Shown: piece after piece, positions 1-12,074 of the stretch
Numbering within the stretch: the first letter of the stretch is position 1
Layout of the letters: every line of letters begins with the position of its first letter
Assembly (NCBI RefSeq): GCF_029227915.1
Contig: NC_079877.1
Coordinates: 32,825,851-32,889,850 of the forward strand
Length of the DNA: 64,000 bases
Direction: 5' to 3'
Source of the DNA: Hydractinia symbiolongicarpus
Lineage: Eukaryota; Cnidaria; Hydrozoa; Anthoathecata; Hydractiniidae
The notes under the pieces: model-generated
Told to the model about the DNA's origin: nothing
Seen by the model: the letters and a program-made list of their open reading frames with translations, nothing else
Databases searched by the model: none
Made by a program: the position numbers and the translations under genes

Positions 1-2436
1 ATTAAACCACTTTAATTAAGCGTCTCATCAAAAATGAAAACATTTTTAAAAACTACAAGTCTCATGCGTTGTAGTGGTGAAAAAGTAATTTAAAAAATCG
101 TTCGGAAAATGAGTTTACTCCCTGGGTACTTTCTTTGTATACTTTTGACTATACGGGCCGAGTCCGGGGCTTACGGGAAATGGCGCGTTTTCGTTTGCCG
201 GCGATTAAACTTCTTTTATTCAGCGTCTCATCAATAATGAAAACATTTTTAAAAACTATAAGTCTCATGGGCTTTAGTGGTGAAATAATAATTTAAAAAA
301 TCGTTCGGGAAATGAGTTAACACCCCGGGTACTTTCTTTGTATACTTTTGACTATACGGGCCGAGTCCGGGATTTACGGGAAATCGCAGGTTTTCGTTTG
401 CTGGCGATTAAACTTCTTTTATTCAGCGTCTCATCAAAAATGAAAACATTTTTGAAAACTACAACTCTCATGCGTTGTAGTGGTGAAAAAGTAATTTAAA
501 AAATCGTTCGGGAAATGGGGTTACTCCCTGGGTACTTTCTTTGTATACTTTTGACTATACGGGCCGAGTCCAGGATTTACGGGAAGTCGCGGGTTTTCGT
601 TTGCCGGCGTTTAAACTTCTTTTATTCAGCGTCTCATCAAAAATGAAAACATTTTTGAAAACTACAACTCTCATGCGTTTTAGTGGTGAAAAAATAATTT
701 AAAAAATCGTTCGGGAAATGAGCTTACTCCCTGGGTACTTTCTTTGTATACTTTTGACTATGCGGGCCGAGTCCGGGGTTTACGGGAAACGGCGGGTTTT
801 CGTTTGCCGGCGATTAAACTTCTTTTATTCAGCGTCTCACCAAAAATGAAAACATTTTTAAAAACTACAAGTCTCATGGGCTTTAGTGGTGAAATAATAA
901 TTTAAAAAATCGTTTGGGAAATGAGTTTACTCCCGGGGTACTTTCTTTGTATACTTTTGACTATACGGGCCGAGTCCGGGATTTACGGGAAATCGCACGT
1001 TTTCGTTTGCCGGCGATTAAACTTCTTTTATTCAGCGTCTCGTCAAAAATGAAAATATTTTTGAAAACTCCAAGTCTCATGCGTTTTAGTGGTGAAAAAA
1101 TATTTTAAAAAATCGTTCGGGAAATGAGTTTACACCCTGGGTACTATCTTTGTATACTTTTGACTATACGGGCCGAGTCCAGGATTTAAAGGAAATCGCA
1201 GGTTTTCGTTTGCCGGCGATTAAACCACTTTAATTAAGCGTCTCATCAAAAATGAAAACATTTTTAAAAACTACAAGTCTCATGCGTTGTAGTGGTGAAA
1301 AAGTAATTTAAAAAATCGTTCGGAAAATGAGTTTACTCCCTGGGTACTTTCTTTGTATACTTTTGACTATACGGGCCGAGTCCGGGGCTTACGGGAAATA
1401 CCGCGTTTTCGTTTGCCGGCGATTAAACTTCTTTTATTCAGCGTCTCATCAATAATGAAAATATTTTTAAAAACTATAAGTCTCATGGGCTTTAGTGGTG
1501 AAATAATAATTTAAAAAATCGTTCGGGAAATGAGTTAACACCCCGGGTACTTTCTTTGTATACTTTTGACTATACGGGCCGAGTCCGGGATTTACGGGAA
1601 ATCGCAGGTTTTCGTTTGCCGGCGATTAAACTTCTTTTATTCAGCGTCTCATCAAAAATGAAAACATTTTTGAAAACTACAACTCTCATGCGTTGTAGTG
1701 GTGAAAAAGTAATTTAAAAAATCGTTCGGGAAATGGGGTTACTCCCTGGGTACTTTCTTTGTATACTTTTGACTATACGGGCCGAGTCCGGGATTTACGG
1801 GAAGTCGCGGGTTTTCGTTTGCCGGCGTTTAAACTTCTTTTATTCAGCGTCTCATCAAAAATGAAAACATTTTTGAAAACTACAACTCTCATGCGTTTTA
1901 GTGGTGAAAAAATAATTTAAAAAATCGTTCGGGAAATGAGCTTACTCCCTGGGTACTTTCTTTGTATACTTTTGACTATGCGGGCCGAGTCCGGGGTTTA
2001 CGGGAAACGGCGGGTTTTCGTTTGCCGGCGATTAAACTTCTTTTATTCAGCGTCTCACCAAAAATGAAAACATTTTTAAAAACTACAAGTCTCATGGGCT
2101 TTAGTGGTGAAATAATAATTTAAAAAATCGTTTGGGAAATGAGTTTACTCCCGGGGTACTTTCTTTGTATACTTTTGACTATACGGGCCGAGTCCGGGAT
2201 TTACGGGAAATTGCACGTTTTCGTTTGCCGGCGATTAAACTTCTTTTATTCAGCGTGTCGTCAAAAATGAAAATATTTTTGAAAACTCCAAGTCTCATGC
2301 GTTTTAGTGGTGAAAAAATATTTTAAAAAATCGTTCGGGAAATGAGTTTACACCCTGGGTACTATCTTTGTATACTTTTTACTATACGGGCCGAGTCCAG
2401 GATTTAAAGGAAATCGCAGGTTTTCGTTTGCCGGCG
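1..2436. repeat. Hexamer HOR A-B-C-D-E-F/J, two copies of 1,218 bp
   Basis: Bases 1-1218 and 1219-2436 are near-identical six-monomer units. Monomers start at 102 (A), 305 (B), 508 (C), 711 (D), 914 (E), 1117 (F/J hybrid), then again from 1320. Marks: A has GTCCGGGGCTTACGGG; B has GTTAACACCCCGGG; C has ATGGGGTTACTCCC and GGCGTTTAAAC; D has ATGCGGGCC and GGGAAACGGCGGG; E has CTCCCGGGGTAC and CGCACGTTTTCG; F has TACTATCTTTG and AGGATTTAAAGG. The F monomer at 1117 ends with the tail of type J (GCGTTGTAGTGG), which explains why A follows it directly. The second copy ends in a normal F tail and continues to G. Confidence 0.93.
764..796 (+). other. Four phased G-triplets, possible G-quadruplex (type D example)
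   Basis: G-runs at 764-766, 775-778, 784-786 and 794-796, with gaps of 8, 5 and 7 bases. The first loop exceeds the usual seven-base limit by one. The arrangement recurs in D, A, C, I and many right-domain monomers. Types with CGCAGG, CGCACG or CGCATG (B, E, F, G, R1, R3) lose the fourth run. Confidence 0.5.
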
Positions 2437-4160
2437 ATTAAACCACTTTAATTAAGCGTCTCATCAAAAATGAAAACATTTCTAAAAACTACAAGTCTCA
2501 TGCGTTTTAGTGGTGAAAAAATAATTTAAAAATTCGTTCGGGAAATGAGTTTACTCACTGGGTACTTTCCTTGTATACTTTTGACTATACGGGACGAGTC
2601 CGGGATTTACGGGAAATCGCATGTTTTCGTTTGCCGGCGATTAAACTTCTTTTATTCAGCGTCTCATCAAAAATGAAAACATTTTTGAAAACTACAAGTC
2701 TCAAGCGTTTTAGTGGTGAAAAGATAATTTAAAAAATCGTTTTGGAAATGAGTTTACTCACAGGGTACTTTCTTTGTATCTTTTGACTATACGGGCCAAG
2801 CCCGGGATTTACGGGAAACCACGGGTTTTCGTTTGCCGGCGATTAAACCACTTTCATTAAGCGTCTCATCAAAAATGAAAACATTTCTAAAAACTACAAG
2901 TCTCATGCATTTTAGTGGTGAAAAAATAATTTAAAAATTCGTTCGGGAAATGAGATTACTCACTGGGTACTTTCCTTGTATACGTTTGACTATACGGGCC
3001 GAGTCCGGGATTTACTGGAAATCGCGGGTTTTCGTTTGCCGGCGATTAAACTTCTTTTATTCAGCGTCTCATCAAAAATAAAAACATTTTTAAAAACTAC
3101 AAGTCTCATGGGCTTTAGTGGTGAAATAATAATTTAAAAAATCGTTTGGAAAATGAGTTTACTCCCTGGGTACTTCCTTTGTATACTTTTGACTATACGG
3201 GCCGAGTCCGGGATTTACGGGAAATCGCACGTTCTCGTTTGCCGGCGATTAAACTTCTTTTATTCAGCGTTTCATCAAAAATGAAAACATTTTTAAAAAC
3301 TACAAGTCTCATGCGTTGTAGTGGTGAAAAAGTAATTTAAAAAATCGTTCGGAAAATGAGTTTACTCCCTGGGTACTTTCTTTGTATACTTTTGACTATA
3401 CGGGCCGAGTCCGGGGCTTACGGGAAATGGCGGGTTTTCGTTTCCCGGCGATTAAACTTCTTTTATTCAGCGTCTCATCAATAATGAAAATATTTTTAAA
3501 AACTATAAGTCTCATGGGCTTTAGTGGTGAAATAATAATTTAAAAAATCGTTCGGGAAATGAGTTTACACCCCGGGTACTTTCTTTGTATACTTTTGACT
3601 ATACGGGCCGAGCCCGGGATTTACGGGAAATCGCAGGTTTTCGTTTGCCGGCGATTAAACTTCTTTTATTCAGCGTCTCATCAAAAATGAAAACATTTTT
3701 GAAAACTACAACTCTCATGCGTTGTAGTGGTGAAAAAGTAAATTAAAAAATCGTTCGGGAAATGGGGTTACTCCCTGGGTACTTTCTTTGTATACTTTTG
3801 ACTATACGGGCCGAGTCCGGGATTTACGGGAAGTCGCGGGTTTTCGTTTGCCGGCGTTTAAACTTCTTTTATTCAGCGTCTCATCAAAAATGAAAACATT
3901 TTTGAAAACTACAACTCTCATGCGTTTTAGTGGTGAAAAAATAATTTAAAAAATCGTTCGGGAAATGAGTTTACTCCCTGGGTACTTTCTTTGTATACTT
4001 TTGACTATGCGGGCCGAGTCCGGGGTTTACGGGAAACGGCGGGTTTTCGTTTGCCGGCGATTAAACTTCTTTTATTCAGCGTCTCACCAAAAATGAAAAC
4101 ATTTTTAAAAACTACAAGTCTCATGGGCTTTAGTGGTGAAATAATAATTTAAAAAATCGT
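2132..4160. repeat. Complete decamer HOR, E-F-G-H-I-J-A-B-C-D (2,029 bp)
   Basis: Monomers start at 2132 (E), 2335 (F), 2538 (G), 2741 (H), 2943 (I), 3146 (J), 3349 (A), 3552 (B), 3755 (C) and 3958 (D). Further marks: G has CTCACTGGGTACTTTCCTTG and GGGACGAG; H has CTCACAGGGTAC, GTATCTTTTG (one base short) and CCAAGCCCGGG; I has GAGATTACTCACTGGG, TACGTTTGAC and TTTACTGG; J has GAAAATGAG, GGTACTTCCTTTG and CGCACGTTCTCG. This is the first full pass through all ten types and is taken as the parental left-domain HOR. Its first monomer (E) is also the fifth monomer of the second hexamer copy. Confidence 0.9.
3681..3702. other. Perfect 9-bp inverted repeat with 4-base loop (example)
   Basis: Arms TCAAAAATG and CATTTTTGA around AAAA form a perfect dyad, at monomer positions 130-151. 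It is intact in types B, C, R1, R4 and several others. It is weakened by one or more mismatches in A, D, E, F, G, H, I, R2 and R3, with no sign of compensating changes. It could form a cruciform; no function is shown by the sequence. Confidence 0.7.
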
Positions 4161-7100
4161 TTGGGAAATGAGTTTACTCCCGGGGTACTTTCTTTGTATA
4201 CTTTTGACTATACGGGCCGAGTCCGGGATTTACGGGAAATCGCACGTTTTCGTTTGCCGGCCATTAAACTTCTTTTATTCAGCGTCTCGTCAAAAATGAA
4301 AATATTTCTAAAAACTACAAGTCTCATGCGTTTTAGTGGTGAAAAAATAATTTAAAAATTCGTTCGGGAAATGAGTTTACTCACTGGGTACTTTCCTTGT
4401 ATACTTTTGACTATACGGGACGAGTCCGGGATTTACGGGAAATCGCATGTTTTCGTTTGCCGGCGATTAAACTTCTTTTATTCAGCGTCTCATCAAAAAT
4501 GAAAACATTTTTGAAAACTACAAGTCTCAAGCGTTTTAGTGGTGAAAAGATAATTTAAAAAATCGTTTTGGAAATGAGTTTACTCACAGGGTACTTTCTT
4601 TGTATCTTTTGACTATACGGGCCAAGCCCGGGATTTACGGGAAATCACGGGTTTTCGTTTGCCGGCGATTAAACCACTTTCATTAAGCGTCTCATCAAAA
4701 ATGAAAACATTTCTGAAAACTACAAGTCTCATGCGTTTTAGTGGTGAAAAAATAATTTAAAAATTCGTTCGGGAAATGAGATTACTCACTGGGTACTTTC
4801 CTTGTATACGTTTGACTATACGGGCCGAGTCCGGGATTTACTGGAAATCGCGGGTTTTCGTTTGCCGGCGATTAAACTTCTTTTATTCAGCGTCTCATCA
4901 AAAATAAAAACATTTTTAAAAACTACAAGTCTCATGGGCTTTAGTGGTGAAATAATAATTTAAAAAATCGTTTGGAAAATGAGTTTACTCCCTGGGTACT
5001 TCCTTTGTATACTTTTGACTATACGGGCCGAGTCCGGGATTTACGGGAAATCGCACGTTCTCGTTTGCCGGCGATTAAACTTCTTTTATTCAGCGTTTCA
5101 TCAAAAATGAAAACATTTTTAAAAACTACAAGTCTCATGCGTTGTAGTGGTGAAAAAGTAATTTAAAAAATCGTTCGGAAAATGAGTTTACTCCCTGGGT
5201 ACTTTCTTTGTATACTTTTGACTATACGGGCCGAGTCCGGGGCTTACGGGAAATGGCGGGTTTTCGTTTCCCGGCGATTAAACTTCTTTTATTCAGCGTC
5301 TCATCAATAATGAAAATATTTTTAAAAACTATAAGTCTCATGGGCTTTAGTGGTGAAATAATAATTTAAAAAATCGTTCGGGAAATGAGTTTACACCCCG
5401 GGTACTTTCTTTGTATACTTTTGACTATACGGGCCGAGTCCGGGATTTACGGGAAATCGCAGGTTTTCGTTTGCCGGCGATTAAACTTCTTTTATTCAGC
5501 GTCTCATCAAAAATGAAAACATTTTTGAAAACTACAACTCTCATGCGTTGTAGTGGTGAAAAAGTAAATTAAAAAATCGTTCGGGAAATGGGGTTACTCC
5601 CTGGGTACTTTCTTTGTATACTTTTGACTATACGGGCCGAGTCCGGGATTTACGGGAAGTCGCGGGTTTTCGTTTGCCGGCGTTTAAACTTCTTTTATTC
5701 AGCGTCTCATCAAAAATGAAAACATTTTTGAAAACTACAACTCTCATGCGTTTTAGTGGTGAAAAAATAATTTAAAAAATCGTTCGGGAAATGAGTTTAC
5801 TCCCTGGGTACTTTCTTTGTATACTTTTGACTATGCGGGCCGAGTCCGGGGTTTACGGGAAACGGCGGGTTTTCGTTTGCCGGCGATTAAACTTCTTTTA
5901 TTCAGCGTCTCACCAAAAATGAAAACATTTTTAAAAACTACAAGTCTCATGGGCTTTAGTGGTGAAATAATAATTTAAAAAATCGTTTGGGAAATGAGTT
6001 TACTCCCGGGGTACTTTCTTTGTATACTTTTGACTATACGGGCCGAGTCCGGGATTTACGGGAAATCGCACGTTTTCGTTTGCCGGCCATTAAACTTCTT
6101 TTATTCAGCGTCTCGTCAAAAATGAAAATATTTTTGAAAGCTCCAAGTCTCATGCGTTTTAGTGGTGAAAAAATAATTTAAAAAATCGTTCGGGAAATGA
6201 GTTTACACCCTGGGTACTATCTTTGTATACTTTTGACTATACGGGCCGAGTCCAGGATTTAAAGGAAATCGCAGGTTTTCGTTTGCCGGCGATTAAACCA
6301 CTTTAATTAAGCGTCTCATCAAAAATGAAAACATTTCTGAAAACTACAAGTCTCATGCGTTTTAGTGGTGAAAAAATAATTTAAAAATTCGTTCGGGAAA
6401 TGAGATTACTCACTGGGTACTTTCCTTGTATACGTTTGACTATACGGGCCGAGTCCGGGATTTACTGGAAATCGCGGGTTTTCGTTTGCCGGCGATTAAA
6501 CTTCTTTTATTCAGCGTCTCATCAAAAATAAAAACATTTTTAAAAACTACAAGTCTCATGGGCTTTAGTGGTGAAATAATAATTTAAAAAATCGTTTGGA
6601 AAATGAGTTTACTCCCTGGGTACTTCCTTTGTATACTTTTGACTATACGGGCCGAGTCCGGGATTTACGGGAAATCGCACGTTCTCGTTTGCCGGCGATT
6701 AAACTTCTTTTATTCAGCGTTTCATCAAAAATGAAAACATTTTTAAAAACTACAAGTCTCATGCGTTGTAGTGGTGAAAAAGTAATTTAAAAAATCGTTC
6801 GGAAAATGAGTTTACTCCCTGGGTACTTTCTTTGTATACTTTTGACTATACGGGCCGAGTCCGGGGCTTACGGGAAATGGCGGGTTTTCGTTTCCCGGCG
6901 ATTAAACTTCTTTTATTCAGCGTCTCATCAATAATGAAAATATTTTTAAAAACTATAAGTCTCATGGGCTTTAGTGGTGAAATAATAATTTAAAAAATCG
7001 TTCGGGAAATGAGTTTACACCCCGGGTACTTTCTTTGTATACTTTTGACTATACGGGCCGAGTCCGGGATTTACGGGAAATCGCAGGTTTTCGTTTGCCG

Positions 7101-8828
7101 GCGATTAAACTTCTTTTATTCAGCGTCTCATCAAAAATGAAAACATTTTTGAAAACTACAACTCTCATGCGTTGTAGTGGTGAAAAAGTAAATTAAAAAA
7201 TCGTTCGGGAAATGGGGTTACTCCCTGGGTACTTTCTTTGTATACTTTTGACTATACGGGCCGAGTCCGGGATTTACGGGAAGTCGCGGGTTTTCGTTTG
7301 CCGGCGTTTAAACTTCTTTTATTCAGCGTCTCATCAAAAATGAAAACATTTTTGAAAACTACAACTCTCATGCGTTTTAGTGGTGAAAAAATAATTTAAA
7401 AAATCGTTCGGGAAATGAGTTTACTCCCTGGGTACTTTCTTTGTATACTTTTGACTATGCGGGCCGAGTCCGGGGTTTACGGGAAACGGCGGGTTTTCGT
7501 TTGCCGGCGATTAAACTTCTTTTATTCAGCGTCTCACCAAAAATGAAAACATTTTTAAAAACTACAAGTCTCATGGGCTTTAGTGGTGAAATAATAATTT
7601 AAAAAATCGTTTGGGAAATGAGTTTACTCCCGGGGTACTTTCTTTGTATACTTTTGACTATACGGGCCGAGTCCGGGATTTACGGGAAATCGCACGTTTT
7701 CGTTTGCCGGCCATTAAACTTCGTTTATTCAGCGTCTCGTCAAAAATGAAAATATTTTTGAAAGCTCCAAGTCTCATGCGTTTTAGTGGTGAAAAAATAA
7801 TTTAAAAAATCGTTCGGGAAATGAGTTTACACCCTGGGTACTATCTTTGTATACTTTTGACTATACGGGCCGAGTCCAGGATTTAAAGGAAATCGCAGGT
7901 TTTCGTTTGCCGGCGATTAAACCACTTTAATTAAGCGTCTCATCAAAAATGAAAACATTTCTAAAAACTACAAGTCTCATGCGTTTTAGTGGTGAAAAAA
8001 TAATTTAAAAATTCGTTCGGGAAATGAGTTTACTCACTGGGTACTTTCCTTGTATACTTTTGACTATACGGGACGAGTCCGGGATTTACGGGAAATCGCA
8101 TGTTTTCGTTTGCCGGCGATTAAACTTCTTTTATTCAGCGTCTCATCAATAATGAAAATATTTTTAAAAACTATAAGTCTCATGGGCTTTAGTGGTGAAA
8201 TAATAATTTAAAAAATCGTTCGGGAAATGAGTTTACACCCCGGGTACTTTCTTTGTATACTTTTGACTATACGGGCCGAGTCCGGGATTTACAGGAAATC
8301 GCAGGTTTTCGTTTGCCGGCAATTAAACTTCTTTTATTCAGCGTCTCATCAAAAATGAAAACATTTTTGAAAACTACAACTCTCATGCGTTGTAGTGGTG
8401 AAAAAGTAATTTAAAAAATCGTTCGGGAAATGGGGTTACTCCCTGGGTACTTTCTTTGTATACTTTTGACTATACGGGCCGAGTCCGGGATTTACGGGAA
8501 GTCGCGGGTTTTCGTTTGCCGGCGTTTAAACTTCTTTTATTCAGCGTCTCATCAAAAATGAAAACATTTTTGAAAACTACAACTCTCATGCGTTTTAGTG
8601 GTGAAAAAATAATTTAAAAAATCGTTTGGGAAATGAGTTTACTCCCTGGGTACTTTCTTTGTATACTTTTGACTATGCGGGCCGAGTCCGGGGTTTACGG
8701 GAAACGGCGGGTTTTCGTTTGCCGGCGATTAAACTTCTTTTATTCAGCGTCTCACCAAAAATGAAAACATTTTTAAAAACTACAAGTCTCATGGGCTTTA
8801 GTGGTGAAATAATAATTTAAAAAATCGT
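4161..8828. repeat. 9-mer, 8-mer and 6-mer deletion derivatives of the decamer
   Basis: Three successive units each begin with an E-type monomer. 4161-5986 (1,826 bp) lacks F: its first monomer starts as E and ends as F. 5987-7610 (1,624 bp) lacks G and H: the monomer at 6190 starts as F and ends as H, and I follows at 6393. 7611-8828 (1,218 bp) lacks H, I, J and A: the monomer at 8017 starts as G and ends with the A tail (CAATAATG, CTATAAGTCTCATGGG), then B follows. The shared parts are almost identical between units, so these are recent. Confidence 0.88.
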
Positions 8829-10856
8829 TTGGGAAATGAGTTTACTCCCGGGGTACTTTCTTTGTATACTTTTGACTATACGGGCCGAGTCCGGGATTTA
8901 CGGGAAATCGCACGTTTTCGTTTGCCGGCGATTAAACTTCTTTTATTCAGCGTCTCGTCAAAAATGAAAATATTTTTGAAAACTCCAAGTCTCATGCGTT
9001 TTAGTGGTGAAAAAATATTTTAAAAAATCGTTCGGGAAATGAGTTTACACCCTGGGTACTATCTTTGTATACTTTTGACTATACGGGCCGAGTCCAGGAT
9101 TTAAAGGAAATCGCAGGTTTTCGTTTGCCGGCGATTAAACCACTTTAATTAAGCGTCTCATCAAAAATGAAAACATTTCTAAAAACTACAAGTCTCATGC
9201 GTTTTAGTGGTGAAAAAATAATTTAAAAATTCGTTCGGGAAATGAGTTTACTCACTGGGTACTTTCCTTGTATACTTTTGACTATACGGGACGAGTCCGG
9301 GATTTACGGGAAATCGCATGTTTTCGTTTGCCGGCGATTAAACTTCTTTTATTCAGCGTCTCATCAAGAATGAAAACATTTTTGAAAACTACAAGTCTCA
9401 AGCGTTTTAGTGGTGAAAAGATAATTTAAAAAATCGTTTTGGAAATGAGTTTACTCACAGGGTACTTTCTTTGTATCTTTTGACTATACGGGCCAAGCCC
9501 GGGATTTACGGGAAATCACGGGTTTTCGTTTGCCGGCGATTAAACCACTTTCATTAAGCGTCTCATCAAAAATGAAAACATTTCTGAAAACTACAAGTCT
9601 CATGCGTTTTAGTGGTGAAAAAATAATTTAAAAATTCGTTCGGGAAATGAGATTACTCACTGGGTACTTTCCTTGTATACGTTTGACTATACGGGCCGAG
9701 TCCGGGATTTACTGGAAATCGCGGGTTTTCGTTTGCCGGCGATTAAACTTCTTTTATTCAGCGTCTCATCAAAAATAAAAACATTTTTAAAAACTACAAG
9801 TCTCATGGGCTTTAGTGGTGAAATAATAATTTAAAAAATCGTTTGGGAAATGAGTTTACTCCCGGGGTACTTTCTTTGTATACTTTTGACTATACGGGCC
9901 GAGTCCGGGATTTACGGGAAATCGCACGTTTTCGTTTGCCGGCGATTAAACTTCTTTTATTCAGCGTCTCGTCAAAAATGAAAATATTTTTGAAAACTCC
10001 AAGTCTCATGCGTTTTAGTGGTGAAAAAATATTTTAAAAAATCGTTCGGGAAATGAGTTTACACCCTGGGTACTATCTTTGTATACTTTTGACTATACGG
10101 GCCGAGTCCAGGATTTAAAGGAAATCGCAGGTTTTCGTTTGCCGGCGATTAAACCACTTTAATTAAGCGTCTCATCAAAAATGAAAACATTTCTAAAAAC
10201 TACAAGTCTCATGCGTTTTAGTGGTGAAAAAATAATTTAAAAATTCGTTCGGGAAATGAGTTTACTCACTGGGTACTTTCCTTGTATACTTTTGACTATA
10301 CGGGACGAGTCCGGGATTTACGGGAAATCGCATGTTTTCGTTTGCCGGCGATTAAACTTCTTTTATTCAGCGTCTCATCAAGAATGAAAACATTTTTGAA
10401 AACTACAAGTCTCAAGCGTTTTAGTGGTGAAAAGATAATTTAAAAAATCGTTTTGGAAATGAGTTTACTCACAGGGTACTTTCTTTGTATCTTTTGACTA
10501 TACGGGCCAAGCCCGGGATTTACGGGAAATCACGGGTTTTCGTTTGCCGGCGATTAAACCACTTTCATTAAGCGTCTCATCAAAAATGAAAACATTTCTG
10601 AAAACTACAAGTCTCATGCGTTTTAGTGGTGAAAAAATAATTTAAAAATTCGTTCGGGAAATGAGATTACTCACTGGGTACTTTCCTTGTATACGTTTGA
10701 CTATACGGGCCGAGTCCGGGATTTACTGGAAATCGCGGGTTTTCGTTTGCCGGCGATTAAACTTCTTTTATTCAGCGTCTCATCAAAAATAAAAACATTT
10801 TTAAAAACTACAAGTCTCATGGGCTTTAGTGGTGAAATAATAATTTAAAAAATCGT
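8829..10856. repeat. Pentamer HOR E-F-G-H-I, two 1,014-bp copies
   Basis: Units 8829-9842 and 9843-10856 each contain E, F, G, H and I, the last running straight into E. I and D share the same tail (CTCATGGGCTTTAG, then AAATAATAATTT), so an I/D exchange explains the loss of J-A-B-C-D. The two units appear identical or nearly so by eye. The G monomers carry a CAAGAATG variant of the inverted-repeat arm. Confidence 0.9.
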
Positions 10857-12074
10857 TTGGGAAATGAGTTTACTCCCGGGGTACTTTCTTTGTATACTTT
10901 TGACTATACGGGCCGAGTCCGGGATTTACGGGAAATCGCACGTTTTCGTTTGCCGGCGATTAAACTTCTTTTATTCAGCGTCTCGTCAAAAATGAAAATA
11001 TTTTTGAAAACTCCAAGTCTCATGCGTTTTAGTGGTGAAAAAATATTTTAAAAAATCGTTCGGGAAATGAGTTTACACCCTGGGTACTATCTTTGTATAC
11101 TTTTGACTATACGGGCCGAGTCCAGGATTTAAAGGAAATCGCAGGTTTTCGTTTGCCGGCGATTAAACCACTTTAATTAAGCGTCTCATCAAAAATGAAA
11201 ACATTTCTAAAAACTACAAGTCTCATGCGTTTTAGTGGTGAAAAAATAATTTAAAAATTCGTTCGGGAAATGAGTTTACTCACTGGGTACTTTCCTTGTA
11301 TACTTTTGACTATACGGGACGAGTCCGGGATTTACGGGAAATCGCATGTTTTCGTTTGCCGGCGATTAAACTTCTTTTATTCAGCGTCTCATCAATAATG
11401 AAAATATTTTTAAAAACTATAAGTCTCATGGGCTTTAGTGGTGAAATAATAATTTAAAAAATCGTTCGGGAAATGAGTTTACACCCCGGGTACTTTCTTT
11501 GTATACTTTTGACTATACGGGCCGAGTCCGGGATTTACAGGAAATCGCAGGTTTTCGTTTGCCGGCGATTAAACTTCTTTTATTCAGCGTCTCATCAAAA
11601 ATGAAAACATTTTTGAAAACTACAACTCTCATGCGTTGTAGTGGTGAAAAAGTAATTTAAAAAATCGTTCGGGAAATGGGGTTACTCCCTGGGTACTTTC
11701 TTTGTATACTTTTGACTATACGGGCCGAGTCCGGGATTTACGGGAAGTCGCGGGTTTTCGTTTGCCGGCGTTTAAACTTCTTTTATTCAGCGTCTCATCA
11801 AAAATGAAAACATTTTTGAAAACTACAACTCTCATGCGTTTTAGTGGTGAAAAAATAATTTAAAAAATCGTTCGGGAAATGAGTTTACTCCCTGGGTACT
11901 TTCTTTGTATACTTTTGACTATGCGGGCCGAGTCCGGGGTTTACGGGAAACGGCGGGTTTTCGTTTGCCGGCGATTAAACTTCTTTTATTCAGCGTCTCA
12001 CCAAAAATGAAAACATTTTTAAAAACTACAAGTCTCATGGGCTTTAGTGGTGAAATAATAATTTAAAAAATCGT
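10857..12074. repeat. Hexamer HOR E-F-G/A-B-C-D (1,218 bp)
   Basis: Monomers start at 10857 (E), 11060 (F), 11263 (G/A hybrid), 11466 (B), 11669 (C) and 11872 (D). It has the same composition and the same G/A hybrid type as 7611-8828 and 22794-24011, so this hexamer exists in at least three separated places. It is a different hexamer from the one at 1-2436, which uses an F/J hybrid. Confidence 0.88.

Noticed and set aside
130-215. Classical CENP-B box in TTTCGTTTGCCGGCG or ACGGGAAATCGCGGG segments
   Set aside because: The required A and CGGG are not at the right distances from TTCG in either segment.
61-240. Box C/D snoRNA on the minus strand (TGATGAGACGCTGA)
   Set aside because: The C-like and D-like boxes are almost adjacent, leaving no room for a guide, and the first base of the C box does not fit.
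914-1108. Open frames of 61-73 codons in most monomers
   Set aside because: They start mostly at TTG or GTG and stop at the same TAA in the AATTTAA motif of each monomer. They come from one stop-poor frame of a repeated unit. Differences between types change amino acids freely, and 203 is not a multiple of three, so the frame shifts at every monomer.
1219-1240. TTAATTAA in F monomers and GTTTAAAC in C monomers as functional sites
   Set aside because: These are type-specific sequence variants of the pyrimidine-rich box and its flank; nothing else suggests a role.
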